DNA from: Heterobilharzia americana
Taxonomy: Eukaryota; Platyhelminthes; Trematoda; Strigeidida; Schistosomatidae
DNA length: 64,000 nucleotides
Assembly: GCA_944470555.2 (NCBI GenBank)
Contig: OX104127.1
Span: 47,730,934-47,794,933, forward strand
Direction: 5' to 3'
The position numbers and the translations under genes were made by a program. Below the pieces are notes generated by a model, which ran no database searches, had not been told where the DNA came from, and saw only the letters and a list, made by a program, of their open reading frames with translations. Of the stretch, positions 22,564 to 33,015 are shown piece after piece. Within the stretch, counting starts at the first letter, position 1. Every line of letters starts with the position of its first letter.

Positions 22564-24588
22564 TCACGTAAGATGCCCTGTCGGAAACATGTTTGAAAGT
22601 TGAAGGGGAAACAAACTCACCTGGTAGGCGAAGAGTGGTCCCATAGACGAGTTCTGCAGGGTACGTCCAGCATCAACTTTCAACGCGTTACGAATACCTA
22701 GTAGGACTAGAGGCAGAGCCTCGGTCCACTGAGGTATGTTTGTAGCTGAAAGGGAAGCTTTCAGCTGTCGATGGAAACGCTCTACCATGCCATTTGCTTG
22801 TGGATGGTAGGCTGTCGTTCGGAACCGAGTGCAACCTAAAAGTGCCGTTAGAGCGTGAAATAATCCACACTCAAATTGGCGCCCACGGTCGGTTGTGACG
22901 TAAGATGGACATCCGAAGTTCGCGATCCATCTTTCGACGAAAACACGAGCAACTGTTTCGGCAGTAATATCCTTAATGGGTACTGCTTCCGGCCATCGTG
23001 TGAAACGATCAACACAAGTGAAAAGGTAGGTACATCCATTAGATTCTGGTAGGGGTCCTACAATATCTATATGGACGTGGTCGAAACGCATGTCTGGGGC
23101 TAGAAATGAGCCTAAAGGGCTTTTCGTGTGTCGCGTGACTTTACACTTTTGACAAGCTAAGCACGACTGAGCCCACTCCTTAACGTCTTTGTTCATCCCA
23201 GGCCAGCAGAAACGTTGTGCGATAAGCCTAATGGTGGCTCGTACACCTGGATGAGAGAGTTTGTGCAACGTATTGAAGACGTTGCGTCGACAACTCTTCG
23301 GAACTATTGGGCGTGGTTGACTAGCAGAGACATCGCACAAAATTGTATCCTTGTCTGATCCCACTGGACACAGTTGTAGCTTGAGAGTTGTGGACGACAA
23401 CTCATGATGCAGCTCAAGGTCCTCTTTTCGACACCGAGCTAGTTCAACGAGATCAACGTCCTCGATACGGTTTATCGAAGCTATTCGAGATAGTGCATCG
23501 GCTACGAAGTTATTTGCTCCAGAAATGTTGCGGATGTCTGACGTGAACTGGGGAATGTAATCTAGCTGTCGCGACTCACGCCGGGAGTATTTGTCGAATG
23601 CCGAGATAAGAGAGAAGGTTAACGGTTTGCGGTTTGTGAAAATAATGAAATCACTACCTTCCCTACCAAATGCACTATATCTTGTTTCCGCGTCTTGCAG
23701 CCGCCTCGAGAAAAAGGCTAACGGTTGCCACTGGTTATCAGTCGGTTGTTGCAAAACTGCTCCAATTGCTGAATCAGATGCATCAACAGCAATACTCAAA
23801 GGAGCATTGGGGTCATGATGCATAAGCATGGTTGCGTTCGAAATGGCTTCCTTGACTTTAGAGAAAGCAAGTCTAGCCGCGTTGTCCAGAGACACGAACT
23901 TCGTAGTCCCTCGAAGTAGATCTGTGGGTGGTCTCATGACAGAAGCACAGTTGGGGGTAAACCTTCGGTAATAACTTACCAGGCCATTGAAAGTGCGGAG
24001 ATGTTTCACAGTGGTCGGCTCCGGATAGTTTGTGATAGCCACCACTTTATCTCTCAGTGGGCATATACCGTTGTTGTCAATGGTATGCCCAAGGAAGCTG
24101 AGTGATTCAACTCCTATTCCACACTTCTGTAAGTTGACTGTGGTGCCATGTTTTTTAAGTCTTTCGAACACGAGGTCCAAATGTTTAAGGTGAGTTTCCT
24201 TATCTGGACTCGCAATTAGGCAGTCATCGATGTAGACATGAACAAAATTCAAACCACGGAAGACATCATCCATAGGGCGTTGGAGTGTTTGTGCTGTTTG
24301 GAGCTTATCGGGGGCTAAACGGCGCGCTTTGGATGCCACAGGTGAACCTGTGGTTGTGACGTGATGCATAACATTGCTGGTTATGCACGGAAGAGCGTGT
24401 TTAAGTTGTTGCAACTCTGGGTGTTTCTCCAAAACTGCTTGGTAGGACGCGTCGCCTGATTGTTTGGTTCTAACGAGGGCTAAACTCGGACCTACATAGG
24501 TGCCGCCGCCAATATCCATCAGTCGTCGACGGCGAGCATCAACGAGTAGATAGTAATGGTTTAGCAAATCTCTGCCAATGATGGGCAT
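22564..24588 (-). CDS. pol polyprotein (RT, RNase H, integrase) with in-frame deletions, 674 codons
   Basis: The longest frame in the window. [12 protein letters not shown] at residues about 91-100 is followed at once by [15 protein letters not shown] and VYIDD (residues 118-122). About 110 residues of fingers and palm, including the first catalytic Asp, are missing without a shift. RNase [18 protein letters not shown] has the first Asp. TRYSAFGRE is joined directly to GSDFIIFTN, so about 16 residues are missing and the later catalytic Asp reads Asn. Integrase: the H-H-C-C finger ([15 protein letters not shown]) and all three D, D, E positions ([20 protein letters not shown]) are present. A shift near residue 625 takes the integrase C-terminus into another frame (22563-22193). 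The protein would lack RT and RNase H activity; the integrase core could still fold. Confidence 0.9.
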   Translation of the reverse strand: MPIIGRDLLNHYYLLVDARRRRLMDIGGGTYVGPSLALVRTKQSGDASYQAVLEKHPELQQLKHALPCITSNVMHHVTTTGSPVASKARRLAPDKLQTAQTLQRPMDDVFRGLNFVHVYIDDCLIASPDKETHLKHLDLVFERLKKHGTTVNLQKCGIGVESLSFLGHTIDNNGICPLRDKVVAITNYPEPTTVKHLRTFNGLVSYYRRFTPNCASVMRPPTDLLRGTTKFVSLDNAARLAFSKVKEAISNATMLMHHDPNAPLSIAVDASDSAIGAVLQQPTDNQWQPLAFFSRRLQDAETRYSAFGREGSDFIIFTNRKPLTFSLISAFDKYSRRESRQLDYIPQFTSDIRNISGANNFVADALSRIASINRIEDVDLVELARCRKEDLELHHELSSTTLKLQLCPVGSDKDTILCDVSASQPRPIVPKSCRRNVFNTLHKLSHPGVRATIRLIAQRFCWPGMNKDVKEWAQSCLACQKCKVTRHTKSPLGSFLAPDMRFDHVHIDIVGPLPESNGCTYLFTCVDRFTRWPEAVPIKDITAETVARVFVERWIANFGCPSYVTTDRGRQFECGLFHALTALLGCTRFRTTAYHPQANGMVERFHRQLKASLSATNIPQWTEALPLVLLGIRNALKVDAGRTLQNSSMGPLFAYQVSLFPLQLSNMFPTGHLT

Positions 24589-24589
24589 A

Positions 24590-24836
24590 GAAACGTCAGC
24601 AAGGAGGAAGATCCATTAGATAGGTTTACGTAAACCTCGGTTGAGGTAGGCATACTGTCTACCGAATGTCGCGATTGCCTTGCCGTTGGCTGCTTGAAGA
24701 TTGAAGGACGCTCCTTTGTCGTTGCTGGAAGAACACTAACTTCTGCGCTGATGTCAACGAGGTAGCGGACTTTCGTTTTAATATCCGTGACGTAGAGCAA
24801 ACGGCTGTTTCCGCCGGCTACGGTTGCCGTGAGCAC
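24590..24836 (-). pseudogene. aspartic protease remnant
   Basis: The minus-strand frame at 24836-24561 has LLYVTDIKTKVRYLVD followed by ISAEVSVLP. The active-site triplet, normally D-T-G, reads D-I-S, so the catalytic Asp remains but its two partners are changed. A shift separates this frame from pol. Confidence 0.8.
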
Positions 24837-25652
24837 GTGCTGGCGTGACCGTTTCCCGGGTTTGTGTCCTTGTTAAAACCGCATGGTTTCCGACGTTTTC
24901 TGGCTTCATCTCCGTAAGTGCTATGAAACCAGCACCACTCAGGGTTTTCCACCCTGTTTGGCTTAGTTTTGGGGCTACCACGCGATTTGCTGCGATGCGC
25001 CAAGAGCGTTTCTGCGGAGGTCTGCGTGAACTAGGACTTCGGATCGTAGCAACTGTTTCAGAGTTGCACAGCTTTGTCACCTCTGAATCCTGGCGCTCTG
25101 GTTTGTCGCAGATAGAATATACGTTGGAGACGGGTCTGCTGGAAATCTCCAGTATTTTATCTGCTGAGGCTGCCAGGTCATCGGGTGGGACTGACTGCAG
25201 TGTCACCAACATGGTTTGCACCGGTTGTGGTAGTTTCGAGAGAAATAGTTCTCGGAAAAGGCCACTGTCGAATGTTCGTGCCCGATTACTTCTCACATGC
25301 ATGCGAGGACTTCAGTAGCTGAGTGGCTGCCTAGCTCGATGTTACGAAGCAATTCGTCTAGACGTTGGCGATCTGTGAGATCGCTTTTCTTCAAGGGTGC
25401 GGCCTTGGGAAGTGCATAAGGATCACTTACTTCAGGAGTAAACATGTGTGCTGTAACATGCCTATTTAATTACCGCGGTAGTGAACGTATGACAGCAAGA
25501 AATCGAGAATGGGGATCTGAGACGCCGTGTTCTCGAAAATCTGCCTCGGCATACAGAAACCATGTTTCTGCATTGTCTGGCCAATATGGCACGAGTTGGA
25601 TCGTGTTCGTAGTCGGCTTAATACGAATAAGCTTGGGAGTGTGGTCGGACAT
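24837..25652 (-). pseudogene. gag polyprotein remnant
   Basis: The start is the ATG at 25652 (MSDHTPKLIRIK), leading into the capsid N-terminal signature WPDNAETWFLYAEADF. The frame runs into a stop near 25465. Capsid sequence resumes (PKAAPLKKSDLTDRQRLDEL near 25400) and continues in the frame at 25302-24778 with LFLSKLPQPVQTML. A further shift near 25000 moves into the frame of the nucleocapsid-like box C-W-F-H...K-P-C. Related elements have a four-residue CHCC box; here the second Cys position is Arg. At least one stop and one or two shifts inactivate it. Confidence 0.8.
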
Positions 25653-25761
25653 GAGAAGGTGTAGTAAATGAATATATAAATGTTATCGAAATGAAAACAG
25701 TAAACAAATATAAAATGGAACAGGCTCACCAATTCAATATTTGTTATTGGTTGGGATATGT

Positions 25762-25780
25762 GATCACGTCGGGCTCACCA
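25762..25780 (-). promoter_or_regulatory. primer binding site, tRNA-Trp-like
   Basis: Nine bases inside the 5' LTR, the minus strand reads TGGTGAGCCCGACGTGATC. Its complement resembles the 3' end of animal tRNA-Trp, with about one mismatch to the form I know. This is where the primer tRNA would start minus-strand DNA synthesis. Confidence 0.75.
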
Positions 25781-25789
25781 ATTTAGGAT

Positions 25790-26124
25790 TGTCCTGGTGC
25801 TAACTTGACAGACGCAAAGACCAATCACTAATTATTCGGACTTGTTATATACCCACGAATATAAGACCAAGGAAGAACACGATAGCGTAGTCGGATGGAA
25901 TAGTATATTTGGATGGTTGTGCCAAAATACCGATGCGTTCCAACTAACTGGCTAGAGAGTCGAATACGAGCAGTGCAACGTAACACGACAGCGTGCCAAA
26001 TGGTGGGGACGCTTGACCGTGTGCCTTCAGCTTAGTGAGTCCAGTTAAATTATCAAGAACAGCATCAATGTCGAAAGTCGTCAAACCTTAGGCTATTGAT
26101 TTTGGCTAAGTGTGTGACGCTACA
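25790..26124 (-). repeat. 5' LTR of the Ty3/gypsy element
   Basis: 335 bp, upstream of gag on the minus strand. By eye it differs from the other LTR at only four positions (about 98.8 percent identical), all within the first 70 bp on the plus-strand side. Confidence 0.95.
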
Positions 26125-26128
26125 CATT

Positions 26129-27330
26129 GTTTCGCTAAACGTCCACATGTGCCGTGGTGGTCTTCTCGAGAATGGAGAGTCTTTCAAAGCACCGCAATGG
26201 CAAACGGTATGCGCCGTACAGTAATAATAATGATGATAATAATCTATTCCTGAATTTACAGGTGCATGTCATTTTTACGGATACGGTTATAACAGTTGGT
26301 GGTGGGAAATCACCGGTAATATTTTCTTTTACAAAAAATTTTATATCATCTCTTCATTCCAGGTAGTGGAAATCCCCGGTCTGAAGAAAAAAGAAAACCT
26401 TATTTGTTCATGCTAAATTGGACGTATGTCCACATTTGCTGCCTTATTACTCTGCCTTGTGTTTTGTAGCTTGATGAATATTTGCCACATTCCCTTGAGT
26501 TTCGTGATGTGTTGGAAGAATCCGCTTTTATAGATGAAGTTGTGAGTATTCTTCTGCATTTTCATATTCTGCTCACAGCTGCAATGGATGAAACGGCGCC
26601 AGTCAATGAAACACTGCATTAATAAATGTCAAAGGGCTTCAAGGAGCTATCTTCGTGTGATGCCATAAGGTTGTTCATCGCAGGTTGCAGGATTGCATGG
26701 GAGTCGCTTGAAGACGGACGCAGTGATATTTAAGAAAAGTACTGATGAAATACCGTAACTCCCACCTAATTACAGGTTTCCAAGATTCTATTTACCATAA
26801 GAATAGAGAAAATAGAGAGCGGGGTACTAAGGCACAAGGAGTTTAATTATGTGTAAATTTTAATTTATGCACATGGTGTCATGCCTACTATCAAATATTT
26901 GGTCATAGGTTTCATGTTTATACTCCTATTAAAAATATTCTATTCGCTGTGTTTTGGAAATGCCATTTTTCGAGGGGCCACATCTGAGGATGTCTCCGGT
27001 GGTGACGGTAATAAGTGGGACGTATAGCTGGACAACTTAGTTAACGAGGTAGTCCTAATCGTCCCTGGGATGTAATAGGGAAGGGTGTAGATTTACCGAT
27101 TAGAGTATGTCACCTCATACATTTAAGAGGGCCTACTATACTGAGCGTTGTGAGACACAGTTGTGATTCACTCTGTATGTTGGGGAGTTTGCCGGAGGAT
27201 AGAAATTATTCCAGCATACGACTAAACTGGACAGTTGAGCTCGGAGTTCTGATGTCAACAGGAAGATGGTTCCACATTTTCGAGTATTTAATGGGGAAGA
27301 ATTCAACTCGTAGGGATGTTCAAAAATATT
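26129..27330. other. non-coding stretch
   Basis: AT-rich, with a short run of AAT/GAT triplets near 26220-26245. No gene recognised. Confidence 0.4.
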
Positions 27331-28050
27331 TCATTTCAACACTGTAGGCTTGGTTGCGAAGACTGTAGCAACCATCAGGTGTGAAACGGACTTCCTCACT
27401 AGCTGTAAAGGATATTTTTGTAGAACCTTGAAGAAAAATATAAGGTTAGTCTTAAGACGTCTCATCCAAAGTGGTTGCAGATCAAGCGACGTACACCGAG
27501 ATGCATAATCCTGACCACATTCGTAACCAAGTAGTCTGGATGTAAAGTACCTCTGCGCACTCTCAATCTTAAGTTTGTCGTCTATACGGACGCTCCCTAA
27601 AATAAACGAACAGTATTCTAACAGGGGCCGGACGCCAGTTTTGTATGGCAACAATTTAGTATAGCGATAATGAAAGGTACGAATAATACAGCCTAGTAGC
27701 ATTCTGGGCCTATGGGTTTGTGTCGCAACATGTCCAGAGGATGTGAGGTCGCTGGGTAACGGAGCCATAGGTCAGGGACACTATGCAGACTAGGTAGTAT
27801 CACAGTCTGCAGAGATATCTGTAGGCAAGTGGATGGGGCTTCAAAGCATATCCAGCCGCGCTTATCCAAGTTGAATTGGAGGATCCGTGTGGTGGACCAA
27901 GTGGTTACCAGGTGAAGTTCGCTCTGTACTAACCTTTGGAAGTAGGGCAGGTGGTCACATGAGAATGTGTACGCAACCCTTGGATCATCAGCAAATAAAA
28001 ACGGTTTACCAGCCGAAAAGCATTTGCAAAGGTCATTAACATAAAGGGAC
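27331..28050 (-). pseudogene. CR1-like RT, palm and C-terminal part
   Basis: The minus-strand frame at 27768-27331 has GVRPLLEYCSFILGSV, IESAQRYFTSRLL and LWMRRLKTNLIFFFKVL. These match, block by block, the copy at 10290-9931 (RPLLEYCSTVL, MWLRRIKLNL). Upstream on the minus strand near 28010, FADDP marks the palm. 5'-truncated where the plus-strand CR1 begins. Confidence 0.75.
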
Positions 28051-28119
28051 TGTGGGGCTTAGGAGCAAGGCTGTATCGACCCCACAAGGGCAGCTACTTA
28101 CCTCAAGGGAGGCCCCCAC

Positions 28120-28750
28120 TGATGAGAGTGACCGTGAGCTCGGCTGAGGAGGCAGAAAGATTCTTGTTGCTATCACACACACTAGTCATCAACCAGTCAT
28201 CCAGTGCCAGGGCTAGACCAAACCGGCCAAGGCCAGCGAGGAAAGTATCCCGCGAGGCACCCCACACGCTGAAACCAGATACCGTGTTTGTCCATGGCAT
28301 ACCGGGACTAACGACCCGCACATTAGTAGGGAAGTATGCTCTTGATATTCAGCAATGACAGTGGTTATCGGCGGGAATATGTTTAAATTGGATAGTGGTG
28401 GCCGTCTGCAGACGATAACGATAACATCGCCCAGGCCGCTAACTTTGGGTGTCAAGACCCCCTTACCAAAGTACTTCAAACTCTGTAGGCAGTTGGCGAC
28501 AACATCAGCTGGAGGGTTAGCTGCTGTGAAGGCAGGCCTAGGACACTGTGACAACGATAGATGAAAGCTCCGCTTAGCGTTGAAGTCGTCGTCACTGTCA
28601 GCAGACAAGATGTCCAAACCGGCCTTGACTTTATGGAATCCCCAGAAACCACTGGGAAAAGGAACGTGATTTGGCCAATTCCACTGGAGCTGGCAGTCTC
28701 GTGGCAAACTTCGCCACTGGGCCATTGTACCATTCCGCCACTGGTGTCTA
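28120..28750 (+). pseudogene. CR1-like ORF1 remnant
   Basis: The plus-strand frame at 28122-28358 carries VFVHGIPGL and, before it, SSARARPNRPRPARK. The equivalent part of the 31534-32343 ORF1 reads IVVHGIPELP and KIRARPDKPWS. Later frames (28561-28830) contain WPIPLELAVSWQ, which also occurs in similar form in the left-edge copy (WPITLELAGQ). Confidence 0.65.
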
Positions 28751-28756
28751 CCAGTG

Positions 28757-29240
28757 GTACCAAAAGTAATGGAGAGCCTAGTAGATTGCCATGTCACGGA
28801 GTGCTTAGAAAAGAGGGAAGCACTGAGTGATGCTCAACATGGTTTAAGAAAGAGTAGGTCCTGGGTCTCAAACACTCTGGCTACCGGTGATAAGCGGATA
28901 GCATGCTCGGACCTGCAAATTCGTGTTCATATCATTTTCCGGGATCATGGGATGGCCTTTGGTACCGTCCCACACACCATTCCCGTTCGCATAATGTCAA
29001 GCTTGGGTGTCAACGGACAAGTGCTCTCCTGGCTAGAGGACTAATAAGACGGCAGAGAATTCTGCACAAAAGCCCACAGGGTTTGCTGGACTTGGAGGAC
29101 ACCACCAGGGAACGATTCGGAGTCCCCTGCTATTCTTTCATTTTGTGAAGAGAGATTTGTGACATCCGAAGCAGAATTAGGTGAACTGCAAAGCGATCTC
29201 AGACCCTTGGCGGACTGGATGGATAATAACGGACTAGCGT
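28757..29240 (+). pseudogene. CR1-like RT, fingers region
   Basis: The frame 28754-29044 reads KVMESLVDCHVTECLEK, SDAQHGLRKSRS and SSLGVNGQVLSWLED, the RT segment around the first catalytic Asp. That block is damaged: FRDHGMAFGTVPH stands for the usual FLDFSKAFDTVPH, so the Asp is lost. It then continues broken to about 29240. Confidence 0.7.
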
Positions 29241-29244
29241 TTAT

Positions 29245-29715
29245 AAATAAATAAATATTTTATACTAAAATTGAGAATTTGACACGAGAGAAGCCAGTGT
29301 ACAGGCATCATCAAATCGATAATGATAGAGAAATCTTCATTAGTCGAGATGTCCTGGATGATACGGAAGAGAGGACTTCAAAGTTCATCAAGATATCAAA
29401 AGTGTCTGCAGGTAGTGAAAAGAACAGGAAAATACGACCAGATAGTACATGCGTATTGTTTATGAGTTTCGGTGGTTTCCATTCACCATTCATTTTTCAC
29501 ATTATAGTGTCACCAAAGTCGCACAATGTTTGACATTTGCGTAACATGTGTCTGAGATCCTTAGCCTGGTGGTATGGTCTTGTGTTTCGTCAGATAAACT
29601 TTTATTTTAAAATCAGTTCACACGTTCATAGTATCATCAGCCAGCTTCATTGGTTTCAGAAAACAGCAAGTGTCAGCATAATCGGGATAAGTTCCCAACT
29701 ATATTGTCCAGGAGA
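29245..29715. other. insert inside the CR1 RT
   Basis: About 470 bp that interrupt the RT reading. It begins after a short AAATAAATAAATA run and contains an 84-codon plus-strand frame (29279-29533) rich in charged residues. No family recognised. It replaces about 100 residues of RT rather than simply splitting it. Confidence 0.4.
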
Positions 29716-30290
29716 TGTTTTCAGGGCTTACGCAGTATAACACTTCACGCGAAGACAACTGGGTGCCCTCACTCCCAAACTCTTTCTGAAGCTGCATAAG
29801 ACCCATGTGCGACCCCATCTAGAGGTCTACAACGTCATTTCACCACCATATCTGAGAAGAGATGTGAACCTCCCAGAGAAAGTTCAAAGGAGAGCTGCGA
29901 AAGGTGTCGTGGGAATGAGGCGAAATCCCAGGCCGAAGGACTTATGACTCCACTATCTTAGCTAATGTGGATTACATGGTGACGTGATAACCACTTACAA
30001 AATACTAAGTAACCGAAGTCATCCTAGCAGAGGAATCCTACCAAACCACCACTGTGGCGATCCTCGTGGTAGCCCAAGGAGAATCGCCCACCAAAGAGCG
30101 AATGCCAGCGTGCGTCCACGCTCCTTCTCTCCGTGAGTTTGCTGCCACTGGAGCGCATCGTTTCCTGAGATTGCTACTTCTCCGTCTGTCGACAGCTTCA
30201 AGATGGGGTTGGACAGTTACGCAGCGACGCATGGTTTGCGCTCATCCATACAACCTACTAACTCTGCTCAATTAGTGCAGCCAACCCACC
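29716..30290 (+). pseudogene. CR1-like RT C-terminus
   Basis: The plus strand reads HFTRRQLGALTPKLFLKLH and THVRPHLEVYNV, then RRAAKGVVGMRRNPRPKDL and HGDVITTYKILSNR. This is the same tail as in the left-edge copy (RRRLGALTPELFPRLY). Confidence 0.7.
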
Positions 30291-30700
30291 TTTTGTAACA
30301 GCACCATCATCACGAATCTGGCTCAACCTTATACTTCCCTGCAGACATCTCCAGCTACCATCTCATGCTAATAGTATCACTATCTCCATTCCCATAAGCT
30401 ATCCTATGATGTCATTTGCTCCTTCCCTTCCCATTGAATTTATGTTCTCACACTACTTAAAAAAAGCTCTCCCCATCACTCTTCTCCCATGAATCCGTAG
30501 AGGTTTCCTCTCCCGTCCCGTTTTTTTCACTCTATAGTTTCCTTGCTTCTTTTACCTTGCACTTCCCTCCGACTGATTTCTCTGGACTTTCTTCCATCTT
30601 TTTAGAATCGGCCCGACCGACTGTCTGGTTGCACGACACTTGAGGAACCCATCTGCACCACAGCCCCTGAAAAATACCATACACTTCTCACAAACGTAAC

Positions 30701-31075
30701 CGACACGTAATCGCCTGCCGTGCTAACCAGAGCTGCAGGAGGCGGGTGGGTAGACCTACTGCATCTGAATCCACCAAAGACCTGGAACCGTTCCACAAGA
30801 CGTAGAAGTGAGTACGAAGAAATCAATTGGTTTGCACTAGCTCGTAAAAGTATACTGCGTGCTGGATTAGATTTAACAAACATCCAACCACAAGTCGGAA
30901 TTTCTGAAGCTACAGCAGATAAGCAGCTTGGCCTTCTACATCGAAATTCACCCAAAAATATAAATCGCCATAGAAGCAAACGCAAGGAAATCAGTTGGTC
31001 AGCACAACCACATTACCTGCTAATTCTTCCGTAGGAACTAAACCCACGCTGTTTATTTCTACTATTTGGGAAATT
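30701..31075 (+). other. stretch with a weak internal duplication
   Basis: The 104-codon frame at 30720-31034 contains two related stretches about 55 residues apart: LHLNPPKTWNRSTRRRS with EEINWFA, and LHRNSPKNINRHRSKRK with EISWSA. This suggests an old tandem duplication of about 165 bp. Function unknown; it could belong to the 5' region of the CR1 copy that follows. Confidence 0.4.
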
Positions 31076-31079
31076 GTCA

Positions 31080-31455
31080 CACACTTTTCTCTCTCTTTTA
31101 TTTCTCTTCTTTACCCCCCTTCTCTCCTTTTTCTCTCCCTCTATTTTCCTCATTCTTTTCATTTTTTTCATCCCCACCTTACTATTCTCTTTCAGGTGCC
31201 TGCACAGACAGGAGTCATGAAAGTCATCTAACCCCCCCCCCCGAGCAACCTATACCTCTCCAGTCACTACAAATTACAACTTACTAGTCCATAAAACATC
31301 CACCTAACTGAGGCTAAAAGCAAGAAACCAAAGGGGATATCGTAGTCCACTGCAGGAATGAACGGAATAACTCCAACCAAGCCCTAAGAACTAGACGTGA
31401 GAGATCAAAAACTATCAGTTTTCTATGTTCACACTACCAATATTGCATATTGGTT
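31080..31455 (+). repeat. CR1 5' leader repeat, copy 1
   Basis: A long pyrimidine tract (31080-31195) ends in TTCAG, followed by GTGCCTGCACAGACAGGAGTC and then a four-codon frame M-K-V-I-stop. From there to about 31455 the sequence is matched by 32690-33015. It lies just before ORF1, so it is probably the untranslated leader of this CR1 family. Confidence 0.65.
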
Positions 31456-31533
31456 TGACACATACTGGATATTCGCCTCAATAAGCGGATTTTCACAACG
31501 AACCCAGGTCACAGGAGGACCAACTCGATCATT

Positions 31534-32343
31534 TTGTTCAACGTCGATGTATCGACAGACTCATTGTTGGTCGAGAGGGAACAATTTGACAGCCGAATGT
31601 GGACCGACTACTGTCAGATGCTGGGACTCCCTCCCCTCCCTGCAACTTTGTGTCGCCTTTCTCGAGGAAGCCATGCACCCCGAGATAAGCCCCCCCCTTT
31701 ACGTGTGTCCCTAAATACCGCCAAAGAGGCTGAAGACACACTCCTCCTCTCACGACAACCGGACGTTGTTAATGCCTGTAAAATTCGGGCCAGGCCTGAC
31801 AAGCCATGGTCAGTAAGAGAGGAGGAGAGAAAGTCAGCGGTTGGAAATCCCAACAGAAACAACACTATAGTTGTACATGGGATTCCAGAATTGCCAAGTG
31901 ACAGCTCGGTCAAAGATCGGTACTTTCACGACGTCCAACAATGGCAATGGCTCTCAACCAAAGTTGGTCTCAACAGTATACCGGCCAACAGCGTCAGTAG
32001 ACTGCCAAGGCCAGCGCACCTGAAGACCATACCCAATCCCAGACTACTTGCCGTCCAGTTCGACTCATATGCCTCCCTCACAGACGTTCTGCACGCATGG
32101 TATAATGCGAAAGATCGCATGGGTGGCTCAATACGTATATGTGAAAGTAAGCCTAGACCCACAAGGCAAGAGGAGAGACGGCAACCACCAAGACCTCTGG
32201 AGTCAGTGGTCGTCACACAGGCGCTGACCAGTGAGTTAGATACATCAAGTAAAGAAGCCACCACTGCTACAGCCCCCACCCAAGTTAAGAACAAAACACA
32301 AAAAACGGAACAATGCCAGTCCTATGAGGACTGGCGAGGCTAA
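31534..32343 (+). CDS. CR1-like ORF1 protein, best-preserved copy (269 codons)
   Basis: An open plus-strand frame. It does not begin with ATG, so its true start is uncertain and may be the internal ATG about 20 codons in. The middle, residues about 110-190, has IVVHGIPELPSDSSVKDRYF, QQWQWLSTKVGLNSIP, SRLPRPAHLKTIPNPRLLAV and LTDVLHAWYNAKDRM, laid out like an RNA-binding fold. The C-terminus is Pro/Thr/Lys-rich and disordered. ORF1 proteins coat LINE RNA. It is followed after about 70 bp by the endonuclease start. Confidence 0.65.
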   Translation: MFNVDVSTDSLLVEREQFDSRMWTDYCQMLGLPPLPATLCRLSRGSHAPRDKPPPLRVSLNTAKEAEDTLLLSRQPDVVNACKIRARPDKPWSVREEERKSAVGNPNRNNTIVVHGIPELPSDSSVKDRYFHDVQQWQWLSTKVGLNSIPANSVSRLPRPAHLKTIPNPRLLAVQFDSYASLTDVLHAWYNAKDRMGGSIRICESKPRPTRQEERRQPPRPLESVVVTQALTSELDTSSKEATTATAPTQVKNKTQKTEQCQSYEDWRG

Positions 32344-32416
32344 CCCAACCACGTAAGCGTCATCCTGCGAAAATACACATCCAGACCTCCCCCTCATCAG
32401 GTACACTCTAATATGT

Positions 32417-32690
32417 ATGTACAGCAACGTTAGGGGGCTAATAGGGAAGGTAGCAAAAATGAGGACGCTGCGTGAACATCAGCACTCCGACATCATATTC
32501 ATCACCGAATCCTGGCTCTCATCGGACATCTCCGACGAAGAGATGCGTGTTGCTGGCATGGAACTCTTCCGCAGGGACAGGGAACATAGAGCAGGAGGGG
32601 GAGTGGCTATCTACGCAAACTCCTGTTTCAAGGCAAGGATGGTTAGCGATACGGCCTTAACCCAGCTCCCAGAGTCTCTATGGTGCTACT
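32417..32690 (+). pseudogene. CR1-like endonuclease N-terminus, truncated
   Basis: The frame 32417-32785 begins MYSNVRGLIGKVAKM and has IIFITESWLSSDI with the metal-binding Glu, then GGGVAIYANS. At about 32690 it runs straight into the second leader repeat, so most of the endonuclease and the RT are missing. Confidence 0.75.
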
Positions 32691-33015
32691 TCACTCTCTT
32701 CTTTATTCTCTCTTCATTCCTTTACCACTACCTTACTATTCTCTTCCAGGTACCTACACAGACAGGAGTCATGGCAGTTCTCTAAACTTCCCAGCAACCC
32801 GTAGCTCCCTAATCACTCTACAAATTACAACCTACTAACCCACAAAACATCCACCTCACCGAAGCTAAAAGCAAGAAAGCAGAGGGGATTTCCTCGTCCA
32901 CTGCAGGAGTAAACCGAACAACTGGAACCAAGCCCTAAGAACTAGACGCGAGAGATCAAAAACTACTAGTTTTCTACGCTCGCACTATCAATATTGGATA
33001 TTGGATATTGGCTGC
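32690..33015 (+). repeat. CR1 5' leader repeat, copy 2
   Basis: Direct repeat of 31080-31455, with a pyrimidine tract, CCAG, CACAGACAGGAGTC, a four-codon frame M-A-V-L-stop, and the shared downstream segment ending near GATATTGG. No ORF1 follows. Confidence 0.7.

Larger units (their letters stand above)
21313..26124 (-). mobile_element. Ty3/gypsy LTR retrotransposon, CsRn1/Boudicca type, internally deleted
   Basis: Two 335-bp direct repeats (21313-21647 and 25790-26124) begin TGTCC and end GCTACA on the plus strand, so the element is TG...CA-bounded. They flank gag, protease, RT, RNase H and integrase remnants in that order on the minus strand. The 4-bp direct repeat CATT sits outside both ends (21309-21312 and 26125-26128). 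A tRNA-Trp-like primer site and the gag Cys-His box style match the CsRn1 group known from flukes. Total length is 4812 bp. The gag, protease and integrase tail are broken; the central pol frame is open but carries in-frame deletions. Confidence 0.95.
28090..30700 (+). mobile_element. CR1-like retrotransposon, endonuclease deleted and interrupted by an insert
   Basis: Plus-strand order is ORF1 (28120-28750), RT middle part (28757-29240), a foreign block (29245-29715), RT C-terminus (29716-30290) and a pyrimidine-rich 3' stretch (to about 30700). ORF1 and RT meet near 28755 without any endonuclease, which needs a deletion of more than 1 kb compared with a full element. Confidence 0.7.

Noticed and set aside
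28213..28797. 194-codon minus-strand frame
   Set aside because: Lies over plus-strand CR1 ORF1 with recognisable motifs.
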